Shown here: in pieces, positions 1 through 5,999 of the stretch
Layout of the letters: the number at the start of each line of letters is the position of its first letter
Position numbering within the stretch: position 1 is the first letter of the stretch
Assembly (NCBI GenBank): GCA_902797495.1
Contig: CADBTH010000069.1
Location: forward strand, 1-8,225
Direction: 5' to 3'
Source of the DNA: an uncultured Ruminococcus sp.
Lineage (GTDB): Bacteria; Bacillota; Clostridia; Oscillospirales; CAG-272
Length of the DNA: 8,225 nucleotides
Made by a program: the position numbers and the translations under genes
The notes under the pieces: generated by a model
Seen by the model: only the letters and a program-made list of their open reading frames with translations
Database searches by the model: none
Told to the model about the DNA's origin: nothing

Positions 1-588
1 ACGATCATGGACGCGCTCTCCGACTACTCGTTCTACGAAAAGGGCGCGCTCGACACGCCCGTCGTCTCGACAGACCACGTCAAGGCGTACCTCGACGCGG
101 GAGTTAAAAACCTCTGGGTCTACTACTGCTGCTGTCAGTACGTCAAGGTCTCCAACCGCCTCGTCGCGATGCCCCAGGCGAGAAACAGAATAATCGGAAC
201 GCAGTTCTACAAATACGAAATCGCGGGATTTCTGCAGTGGGGATACAACTTCTACTTCACTCAGTACTCCGTCGAGCCGATCGACCCCTATCACTGCACG
301 GACGGCGGATTCTTCGTTCCCGCGGGAGACGCGTTCTCCGTCTACCCCGCGCCGGACGGAACGGCGTACGAAACGCTCCACCTCGCGGCGTTCACCGAGG
401 CGCTCTACGACCTGCGCGCGATGAAGCTGCTCGAGTCTCTCGCCGGACGGGACGCCGTCATGAAGATCATTGAAGACGGGATCGACCCCGTGACGTTCGA
501 CGAATATCCTCACTCCGACGGCTATATCCTTGATATGAGAGAGAAGATCAACCGCGAGATAGCCCGCCTTGTATCGGAGAAAAAATAA
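1..588 (+). CDS. DUF4091 domain-containing protein, C-terminal part (5' truncated by the window)
   Basis: The frame is open to base 1, so the gene begins outside the window. The first ATG, at base 7, has no visible ribosome binding site and is probably internal. The visible 195 codons match the DUF4091 domain, which normally forms the C-terminal part of larger glycoside-hydrolase-like proteins. Signs are a strand with NLWVYYCCCQY (about residues 35-45 from the first Met), then the RNRIIGTQFYKYEIAGFLQWGYNFY region in which a Tyr/Gly/Trp-rich GFLQWGYN motif is typical of the family, and a later GDAFSVYPAPDG segment. The tail is helical and charged. A role in carbohydrate processing is inferred from family architecture; no catalytic residue can be assigned here and the substrate is unknown. 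Its stop codon overlaps the pgeF start by one base (TAATG), so the two genes are very likely co-transcribed and translationally coupled. Confidence 0.8.
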   Translation, partial: TIMDALSDYSFYEKGALDTPVVSTDHVKAYLDAGVKNLWVYYCCCQYVKVSNRLVAMPQARNRIIGTQFYKYEIAGFLQWGYNFYFTQYSVEPIDPYHCTDGGFFVPAGDAFSVYPAPDGTAYETLHLAAFTEALYDLRAMKLLESLAGRDAVMKIIEDGIDPVTFDEYPHSDGYILDMREKINREIARLVSEKK

Positions 589-1409
589 TGTTTTATTACG
601 GCAATAACTTCTGGCGAAGCTCTCTTCTCGAAGAGAAGGACGTCGGACACGCGTTTTCAACGAGGCTCGGAGGAGTCAGCGCGCTTCCCCACACTTCGTC
701 TATGAACGTCGGATTCGGAAGAGGAGACTCCGACGACGTCGTCAGGGAGAACATCGGGATCCTCTGCGCGGCGGCAGGAGTTTCATACGAAGGGCTCGTC
801 GGCTCCGCGCAGTATCACACGACTCACGTAAGATACGTGACGGAAGAGAACGCGGGAGAAGGGATAACGCGGGAAAACCCGTCCCCGTCCGACGCATTCG
901 TCACTGACCGTCCGGGAGTCTCGGCTATAGTCCGCACCGCGGACTGCACCCCGATCCTGCTCTGCGGGAGAAAAGCTGACGGCGCGCCTGTCGTCGGCGC
1001 GGCGCACGCGGGCTGGAAAGGCACCGTTCACCTGATCGCCGAGAATCTCGTCGCCGCCGCTCTTTCCCTCGGCGCGGAAAAGAGTTCTCTCAAAGCGGCG
1101 ATCGGGCCGTGTATCGGGAAGTGCCACTTCGAGGTGAAGGAGGACTTCATCGAGGCAGTGAGAGACGCCCGCGGGAACGCTTTCGCGGAAAAATATATCG
1201 CGCGGCGCGACGGGCGGTATTTCGCAGACATGGTCTCGATGAACTTCGATATCCTCGCCGCCGCGGGAGTACCCGAAGGCGGGATCGACATTTGCGGAGC
1301 GTGCACGGCGTGCGACCCGGAAAGGTATCACTCTCACAGAGCGACCGGAGGTGTGCGCGGCACGATGGGAAGCGTGATCGGGATAAAGCGCCGGTTATCG
1401 GCAGGTTAA
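588..1409 (+). CDS. pgeF: Peptidoglycan editing factor PgeF (YfiH/YlmD, laccase-domain family)
   Basis: This 273-residue protein has the full length and motif order of the YfiH/YlmD family. The expected metal site is present: H77 (in SAQYHTTHV, matching the family QxHGxxV), C120 (TADCTPILL) and H140 (GAAHAGWKGTV). Further conserved blocks are AIGPCIGKCHFEV (171-183) and the C-terminal CGACTACDPERYHSHR segment (236-251). Family members act in the cytoplasm. E. coli PgeF removes wrongly incorporated L-Ser from UDP-MurNAc precursors so that L-Ala stays at position 1. Relatives also show purine nucleoside phosphorylase and adenosine deaminase activity, so the true substrate here is not settled. 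The start at 588 is supported by GGAGA at 576-580, seven bases upstream, and by the one-base overlap with the preceding stop. No clear terminator follows. Confidence 0.93.
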   Translation: MFYYGNNFWRSSLLEEKDVGHAFSTRLGGVSALPHTSSMNVGFGRGDSDDVVRENIGILCAAAGVSYEGLVGSAQYHTTHVRYVTEENAGEGITRENPSPSDAFVTDRPGVSAIVRTADCTPILLCGRKADGAPVVGAAHAGWKGTVHLIAENLVAAALSLGAEKSSLKAAIGPCIGKCHFEVKEDFIEAVRDARGNAFAEKYIARRDGRYFADMVSMNFDILAAAGVPEGGIDICGACTACDPERYHSHRATGGVRGTMGSVIGIKRRLSAG

Positions 1410-1436
1410 ACTTTTATTAATTTTAGCAAAAGCGTA

Positions 1437-1464
1437 TTGCATTTGCAAAAAAATGTGTTATACT
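1437..1464 (+). promoter_or_regulatory. Promoter of the small membrane protein gene
   Basis: A -35 like TTGCAT (1437-1442) is followed after 16 bases by a -10 TATACT (1459-1464). The -10 is of the extended type, with TG at 1456-1457. Transcription should begin near 1471, giving a leader of about 50 bases that contains a weak AGCC/GGCT hairpin (1479-1491). The -35 is a poor match, but the extended -10 compensates and the region is A/T-rich. The -35 also lies within a short TTGCA/TGCAA inverted repeat (1437-1448), which could be chance or an operator. Confidence 0.6.
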
Positions 1465-1519
1465 ATAAACGGAAGGATAGCCCGAAAGGCTTGACAAACT
1501 TAGAAAAGGGGTGTTTGTT

Positions 1520-1774
1520 ATGGAAGAAAAGAAATTCAACGTTTGGAAAATAATTATCATCTCCGCAGGAGTTGCCGCGGCAGTTGCGGCTATCTGCATT
1601 ACTGCGTACAAGCTCTTCAAGAAGTATTTCAAGATCACGTTTGACTGCGGCGAAGACTGCGACACCTGTGACGAGGGTTGCTTCTCGGACGATTTCGACG
1701 ATAACGATTTCATTCCGGAATGTTCTATCGACGAAGATGATATCACAGTCGAAACGGCTGACGCGGCTGAATAA
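1520..1774 (+). CDS. Small acidic cysteine-rich single-pass membrane protein, function unknown
   Basis: I do not recognise a family. The 84-residue product has one predicted transmembrane helix (about residues 9-30, rich in Ile, Val and Ala), then a basic patch (KLFKKYFK, 31-38), then a tail from residue 42 with 19 Asp/Glu and no Lys or Arg. The tail holds C43, C47, C50 and C54, spaced CxxxCxxCxxxC, plus C68; C26 lies in the membrane segment. By the positive-inside rule the basic patch favours a cytoplasmic tail. The cysteine spacing could bind a metal, but that is inference. I chose the ATG at 1520 because AAAGGGG (1505-1511) sits eight bases upstream. A GTG at 1511 in the same frame would place that ribosome binding site over its own start. 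The gene has its own promoter and terminator, which argues that it is real. Confidence 0.75.
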   Translation: MEEKKFNVWKIIIISAGVAAAVAAICITAYKLFKKYFKITFDCGEDCDTCDEGCFSDDFDDNDFIPECSIDEDDITVETADAAE

Positions 1775-1794
1775 TTAAAGACAAACAAAACAAG

Positions 1795-1823
1795 CAGAGA
1801 GGGGACCTTCTCCTCTCTGTTTT
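1795..1823 (+). terminator. Intrinsic terminator after the small membrane protein gene
   Basis: CAGAGAGGGGA (1795-1805) pairs with TCTCCTCTCTG (1809-1819) over 11 positions, one of them G-U, around a CCT loop, and is followed directly by TTTT then ATTATAA. It lies 20 bases after the stop codon of the small gene and ends about 20 bases before the pncB ribosome binding site. Confidence 0.88.
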
Positions 1824-1854
1824 ATTATAAGTTATTTAATACAAGGAGTTCGCG

Positions 1855-3294
1855 ATGGACAGAAAAGATCTCGCCCTGCTGTGCGACTACTACGAGATAA
1901 CGATGGGAAACGGTTATTTCGACCTCGGCATGAAGGAGAAAACGGCCTATTTCGACGTTTTTTACAGAAAGAATCCCGATCATGGCGGCTACGCCGTCGC
2001 CGCGGGACTCGAACAGATTGCAGAATACATAAAGGGGCTCCGCTTCTCGGCGTCGGATATCGAATACCTGCGCAAAAGAAAAGTCTTCTCGGAAGATTTT
2101 CTGAAGTACCTTGAGACTTTCAGATTCACGGGCGACGTATGGGCGGTACCCGAAGGGACGGTCGTCTTCCCGTACGAGCCGATACTCATAGTCAGGGCGC
2201 CTCTCATCGAAGCGCAGCTCGTCGAGACTTACGTCCTGCTCCAGATAAACCACCAGTCGCTGATCGCCACGAAAGCGAGCAGGATAGTCAGAGCCGCGGA
2301 CGGAAGACCGGTGTCCGAGTTCGGCTCGAGGCGCGCGCACGGCGAAGACGCCGCAGTCCTCGGCGCGAGGGCGGCGTTCATCGGCGGTTGCTCCGGAACC
2401 GCCTGCGCCCTCTCCGACAAGGATTACGGAGTTCCGGCGGGCGGTACGATGGCCCACTCGTGGGTGCAGTTGTTCGAGAACGAATACCTCGCGTTCAAAG
2501 CCTACTGCAAACTGTATCCCGACAACCCGACTCTCCTCGTCGACACTTACAACACGCTCGAATCGGGAGTCCCCTCCGCCATCCGCGCGATAAAGGACGT
2601 TCTCCGGCCTCTCGGAAAGACGGCGTGCGCCGTCAGGATCGACTCCGGCGACATCACGTATCTCACGAGAAAGATACGAAAGATGCTCGACGAAGCGGGC
2701 CTTACCGACTGTAAGATAACGGTATCGAACTCGCTCGACGAACACATCATCACTGAGATCCTCCGTCAGGGCGCGTGCGTCGACGCGTTCGGCGTAGGCG
2801 AGAGGCTGATCACCTCCGCGAGCGACGCCGTCTTCGGCGGAGTCTACAAGCTCGCCGCGACCGAGGAGGACGGAGTCATAACCCCGAAAATAAAAGTCAG
2901 CGAAAACATAGAAAAGATCACGAATCCCCACTTCAAAAAAGTATACAGGATCTACTCGAAAGAGACGGGTAAGGCGGAAGCCGACCTCATCTGCCTCTAC
3001 GACGAGGAGTTCTCCGAGGACGAGCCTCTCGAGATATTCGACCCTCACTACACGTGGAAGAAAAAGACCTTCACCGATTTCCGTCTGCGCGAGCTTCTCG
3101 TTCCCGTATTCAAAAACGGAAAATGCGTATATGAGTTCCCGCCGATCGAAGAGGTGAGACGCTACTGCGCGGAAGAGATCGGAACGATGTGGGACGAAGT
3201 GCTCCGATTTGAAAATCCCCACAACTACTACGTCGACCTCTCCGACGAGCTGTGGGAGCTCAAAAACCGTATGATCGAGGAGAAGAGAAACTGA
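1855..3294 (+). CDS. pncB: Nicotinate phosphoribosyltransferase
   Basis: The enzyme joins nicotinate to phosphoribosyl pyrophosphate to give nicotinate mononucleotide in the Preiss-Handler branch of NAD salvage, in the cytoplasm. The 479-residue length fits the family. Visible blocks include the N-terminal LLCDYYEITMGNGYF (8-22, matching the usual LLTDLYQLTM motif), EFGSRRAHG (155-163), GGTMAHSWVQ (196-205), where H201 corresponds to the histidine phosphorylated during ATP-driven turnover, DTYNTLESG (230-238), RIDSGD (261-266), SNSLDE (291-296) and FGVGERLIT (312-320). The start has AAGGAG at 1843-1848 with a six-base spacer. It is the first gene of a probable operon, since the U32-family gene begins one base after its stop. 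A terminator lies just upstream and no clear promoter lies between it and the start, so the source of transcription is uncertain. Confidence 0.96.
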   Translation: MDRKDLALLCDYYEITMGNGYFDLGMKEKTAYFDVFYRKNPDHGGYAVAAGLEQIAEYIKGLRFSASDIEYLRKRKVFSEDFLKYLETFRFTGDVWAVPEGTVVFPYEPILIVRAPLIEAQLVETYVLLQINHQSLIATKASRIVRAADGRPVSEFGSRRAHGEDAAVLGARAAFIGGCSGTACALSDKDYGVPAGGTMAHSWVQLFENEYLAFKAYCKLYPDNPTLLVDTYNTLESGVPSAIRAIKDVLRPLGKTACAVRIDSGDITYLTRKIRKMLDEAGLTDCKITVSNSLDEHIITEILRQGACVDAFGVGERLITSASDAVFGGVYKLAATEEDGVITPKIKVSENIEKITNPHFKKVYRIYSKETGKAEADLICLYDEEFSEDEPLEIFDPHYTWKKKTFTDFRLRELLVPVFKNGKCVYEFPPIEEVRRYCAEEIGTMWDEVLRFENPHNYYVDLSDELWELKNRMIEEKRN

Positions 3295-3295
3295 T

Positions 3296-4558
3296 ATGTC
3301 CGAATATATAAAAAAGCCGGAACTGCTCTCGCCCGCCGGAGATTTCGAAAAGCTGAAGGCGGCGGTGAGATACGGCGCCGACGCCGTGTACCTCGCGGGA
3401 GAAGCGTTCGGTATGAGGACGGCGTCTGCAAACTTCAGCGACGAAGAGCTCGCCGAGGCGGTAGAATACGCGCACGAGCGCGGAGTCAAGCTCTACGTCA
3501 CGGTCAACGTGATGCCGAGGGACTCCGAGTACGCCGAACTCGAAAGATTTCTTAAATACCTCGACTCGATCAGAGTCGACGCCATGATAATCTCCGATAT
3601 GGGAGTCTTCTCCCTCGCAAAGGAAGCCGCGCCGAACGTCGAGATTCACGTATCGACTCAGGCGAGCGCGGTCTCCGCGGCGTCCTGCCTCGCTTGGCAC
3701 CGTCTCGGAGCGAAGAGGATCGTCCTCGCAAGAGAGCTGTCGCTGAAGGATATCGAAAATATCCGCGCCGCTCTCCCGGACGAGGTCGAGCTTGAAACGT
3801 TCATCCACGGCTCGATGTGCATAGCGTACAGCGGAAGGTGCCTGCTGAGCGAATACCTCATCGGGCGCGACGCCAATCACGGCGCGTGCGCCCAGTCGTG
3901 CAGGTGGGTATACCGCCCCGCGTCGGAGATCACGATGGATATCGCCGAGGAAAAGCGGCCCGACGACGTGCTTCCCGTCGTCGAGAGCGGCGGCGACACG
4001 TTCGTTATGTCGAGCCGCGATATGTGCATGATAGAGCACGTGCCGGAGCTTATAAAAGCCGGGATCACCAGCTTCAAGCTCGAGGGACGCGTCAGGAGCG
4101 CGTACTACACCGCGGTCGTAACGAACACCTACCGCATGGCGATAGACAATTATTTCGAAGACCCTGAAAAGTATGAGTGCCTTCCCGAGTGGAAGAGAGA
4201 ACTCTGCAGCGTAAGCCACAGACAGTACGACACCGGATTCTTCTTCACGTCCCCTCACGAGAGGGCTAACGTCGTCGACGACATGGGATACATCCGCGAG
4301 AAGGCGTACCTTGCGACCGCCGTCTCCGATTCCGACGGCGACGGATACGCGACGTTCGTACAGCGCAACAAGCTGATCGCGGGCGACCCGGTCGAGCTTC
4401 TCACCGTCGGACGTCCCGGTATCCCCTTCACGGCGGAAGTTCTGACGGACGAGGAAGGCGGCGCGATCGCCGACACCCCTCACCCCGGACAGATATTCAG
4501 GCTCAGATGCCCCGTCCCCGTAAAAGAAGGAGACATACTTCGCGGAGGCGAGAAATAG
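3296..4558 (+). CDS. U32-family protein, TrhP/YegQ-like (probable tRNA uridine hydroxylation)
   Basis: The 420-residue protein belongs to peptidase family U32. It shows KPELLSPAGDFEKLKAAV at 7-24, the TIM-barrel-like GADAVYLAGE (27-36), the U32 signature FIHGSMCIAYSGRCLLSEY (169-187), and SFKLEGRVRSAYYTAVV (259-275). C175, C182, C198 and C202 form the conserved cysteine set thought to hold an iron-sulfur cluster in this family. The C-terminal 90 residues resemble the beta-barrel domain found in TrhP/YegQ and Bacillus YrrO. Those proteins act with prephenate in forming 5-hydroxyuridine at wobble position 34 of tRNA, so tRNA modification is a better guess than proteolysis. Many bacteria carry two or more paralogues, so exact orthology is not proven. 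The start lies one base after the pncB stop. GAGGAG at 3277-3282 is rather far upstream (13 bases), so coupling to pncB translation is likely. Confidence 0.9.
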   Translation: MSEYIKKPELLSPAGDFEKLKAAVRYGADAVYLAGEAFGMRTASANFSDEELAEAVEYAHERGVKLYVTVNVMPRDSEYAELERFLKYLDSIRVDAMIISDMGVFSLAKEAAPNVEIHVSTQASAVSAASCLAWHRLGAKRIVLARELSLKDIENIRAALPDEVELETFIHGSMCIAYSGRCLLSEYLIGRDANHGACAQSCRWVYRPASEITMDIAEEKRPDDVLPVVESGGDTFVMSSRDMCMIEHVPELIKAGITSFKLEGRVRSAYYTAVVTNTYRMAIDNYFEDPEKYECLPEWKRELCSVSHRQYDTGFFFTSPHERANVVDDMGYIREKAYLATAVSDSDGDGYATFVQRNKLIAGDPVELLTVGRPGIPFTAEVLTDEEGGAIADTPHPGQIFRLRCPVPVKEGDILRGGEK

Positions 4559-4598
4559 AATATAACAGACGATAAAGACTATTATGCGGGGCGAGGTT

Positions 4599-5462
4599 AT
4601 GCCGGATTTCGTATACCTGATATACGCCGTTCTTTTCGGGATAGTCCAGGGGATCACCGAATGGCTCCCCGTCAGCTCGACGGGACACATGATCCTGCTC
4701 GACTCGCTCCTCGGCGCGCGTCTCGACGAGTCCGTCCTGACCCCGCTTTTCAAGGAGACCTTCGACGTCGTGATACAGTTCGGCTCCGTCCTCGCAGTAG
4801 CCCTTCTTTATTTCCGAAGGCTGAATCCTTTTTCCCTCTCCAAAACGAAGAAGGAACGGCGCGGTACGTTAGGACTGTGGGGGAAAATTCTCGTCGCCTC
4901 GATACCCGCCGGCGCCGTCGGATTTCTTTTCGACGGTATACTCAGCGAGACTGTCTTTCGCGAGCCTTATTCGAAATACGTGATCGCCGCATCTCTTTTT
5001 ATATACGGTGTTCTGTTTATAATCGTTGAAAAAAGAAACGAGGGGCGCGATCTCAGAATAACCGAGGCGGAGAGAATAGACTGTAAAACCGCGCTCGGAG
5101 TCGGCGCTTTTCAAGCGCTCGCTCTGATACCCGGAACGTCGCGCTCCGGATCGACGATAATAGGCTCCGCGATCCTCGGCGTCTCCCGCGGCGCGGCGGC
5201 TGAGTTCTCTTTCTTCTTAGCCATCCCCGTTATGCTCGGTGCGTCCGCGCTGAAGATAGCAAAATCCGCGCTCGCAGGCGTTTCGTTCACCCCGACTCAG
5301 CTCGTAATCCTGGCGACCGGAAGCTCGGTCTCGTTTCTCGTGTCCCTCGCAGCGGTAAAATTCCTCGTCGGATTCGTCCGCCGCCACAGCTTCGCGGTGT
5401 TCGGATATTACCGCATCGCGCTCGCCGCGGCGGTCGTGATATACTTCGCTTTGATAAAATGA
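4599..5462 (+). CDS. uppP: Undecaprenyl-diphosphate phosphatase (UppP/BacA)
   Basis: This integral membrane enzyme converts undecaprenyl diphosphate to the monophosphate, recycling the lipid carrier for peptidoglycan and other wall polymers. Extra copies give bacitracin resistance in other bacteria. The sequence is strongly hydrophobic with several membrane segments and both family signatures: GIVQGITEWLPVSSTGH (14-30), which contains E21 and H30, and PGTSRSG (178-184) with R182. I place the start at 4599 (287 residues). That start makes Q17, E21 and H30 fall at the same positions as in E. coli UppP, and GGGG at 4588-4591 gives a usable seven-base spacing. An in-frame ATG at 4584 would add five residues but has no ribosome binding site. 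It lies 40 bases after the U32 gene with no terminator between them, so it is probably in the same operon. Confidence 0.95.
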   Translation: MPDFVYLIYAVLFGIVQGITEWLPVSSTGHMILLDSLLGARLDESVLTPLFKETFDVVIQFGSVLAVALLYFRRLNPFSLSKTKKERRGTLGLWGKILVASIPAGAVGFLFDGILSETVFREPYSKYVIAASLFIYGVLFIIVEKRNEGRDLRITEAERIDCKTALGVGAFQALALIPGTSRSGSTIIGSAILGVSRGAAAEFSFFLAIPVMLGASALKIAKSALAGVSFTPTQLVILATGSSVSFLVSLAAVKFLVGFVRRHSFAVFGYYRIALAAAVVIYFALIK

Positions 5463-5466
5463 AAAC

Positions 5467-5496
5467 AAGGGAAGCCCCGGCTTCCCTTATCTTTTT
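5467..5496. terminator. Bidirectional intrinsic terminator between convergent genes
   Basis: AAGGGAAGC (5467-5475) pairs perfectly with GCTTCCCTT (5480-5488) around a CCCG loop. On the plus strand it is followed by ATCTTTTT, ending the uppP operon. On the minus strand the stem is followed by GTTTTCATTTT, so it can also end the 143-residue gene. The stop codon of the minus gene (5495-5497) overlaps the plus-strand T run, so the convergent genes share a very compact end. Confidence 0.9.
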
Positions 5497-5926
5497 ACAT
5501 AAACGTTCTCAGGTCGCTCATAAGCGTGTCTTCGATCTCGATCAGATGCTTCGCGTAAGCCTTCGAGGACTCGCTCGCCGCGCCGTATTCGTTCAGATAC
5601 TTCGCAAGGCTCTTGACTCCCATGGAGCATCCGTCGTACATCAGCTCGGCGATCGTCGAGTCGGACGGCTTCTCCGTCATTTTGAAGTTGATCTTCATCC
5701 AGGACATCGCGCGCGAGATCGGCGACGGATCCTTCCCCTTCTCGTCGAGAGCGGACAGGTCTGAGTGTATCTCGTCGCCGAGGGTCTGATGCTTCAGCCT
5801 ACTGTCGTCCATGATACGGCGAAGATCCTCGCTCTTGATGTCCGACAGTACCTCGTCGATCGAATTCACCGCCGTCTTGACTCCCGCGTCGCACTCCTTC
5901 AGAAGTTTTACGGTATCCCGTTCCAT
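5495..5926 (-). CDS. Small helical-bundle protein, possibly ferritin-like (DUF2383-like), function unknown
   Basis: The 143-residue product is almost entirely helix-forming and has no signal peptide or membrane segment, so it should be cytoplasmic. Predicted helices are about residues 3-30, 33-60, 67-82, 88-114 and 118-141. Distinct blocks are LLKECDAGVK (8-17), KHQTLGDEIH (45-54), SRAMSWMK (71-78) and DGCSMGVKSLAKYLNEY (98-114). The pattern resembles ferritin-like four-helix proteins of the DUF2383 type that are common in Firmicutes, but I see no complete ExxH iron-ligand set, so the assignment is tentative. The start is well supported by AAGGAG (+ strand 5935-5940) with an eight-base spacer. 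That site lies inside the 3' arm of a long hairpin, so translation may be regulated. It lies downstream of the M3 peptidase gene on the same strand, 73 bases away. Confidence 0.8.
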   Translation of the reverse strand: MERDTVKLLKECDAGVKTAVNSIDEVLSDIKSEDLRRIMDDSRLKHQTLGDEIHSDLSALDEKGKDPSPISRAMSWMKINFKMTEKPSDSTIAELMYDGCSMGVKSLAKYLNEYGAASESSKAYAKHLIEIEDTLMSDLRTFM

Positions 5927-5983
5927 AAAAATCGCTCCTTTGATACAGATTCGTCATTAGTCTGCGTCAAAGGAGCGTTTTTA
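5927..5983 (-). promoter_or_regulatory. Long hairpin that contains the ribosome binding site of the 143-residue gene and resembles a terminator
   Basis: On the minus strand, arm CGCTCCTTTGA (+ 5967-5977) is an exact inverted copy of TCAAAGGAGCG (+ 5933-5943). Inner bases CAGA and TCTG can extend the stem past a mismatch and a G-U pair. A flanking A5 upstream and ATTTTT downstream give it the shape of an intrinsic terminator for the M3 peptidase gene, which ends at base 6000. The AAGGAG of the following gene is within the 3' arm, so folding would hide it. No convincing separate promoter for that gene was seen between the two genes. Confidence 0.7.
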
Positions 5984-5999
5984 TTCATTTGTTGAAAAT

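Noticed and set aside
1410..1450. Terminator after pgeF
   Set aside because: The region has A/T runs and a short TTGCA/TGCAA palindrome but no G/C-rich stem followed by a T run on the plus strand.
1491..1519. TTGACA at 1491-1496 as a -35 box for the small gene
   Set aside because: A -10 at the right distance would fall on 1514-1519 (TTTGTT), immediately before the ATG and past the ribosome binding site, so the transcript could not be translated normally.
1825..3489. A 554-codon open frame on the minus strand, antisense to pncB and the start of the U32 gene
   Set aside because: The translation has no recognisable motif and is rich in Arg, Val, Glu and Asp. It arises because the C/G-ending codons of the real gene avoid stop codons in the complementary frame. 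pncB is certain.
4584..4598. Upstream in-frame ATG at 4584 as the start of uppP
   Set aside because: It has no ribosome binding site, while the ATG at 4599 aligns the catalytic residues exactly with E. coli UppP numbering.
3260..4753. A 497-codon open frame on the minus strand, antisense to the U32 gene and the start of uppP
   Set aside because: Same codon-bias artefact: no start signal, no family motif, and it runs across two well-supported genes on the other strand.
5942..5970. Promoter for the 143-residue gene inside the hairpin (minus-strand TTGACG with a downstream TGTATC)
   Set aside because: The -10 matches only three of six positions, and transcription from it would start at or after the ribosome binding site, losing it from the message.
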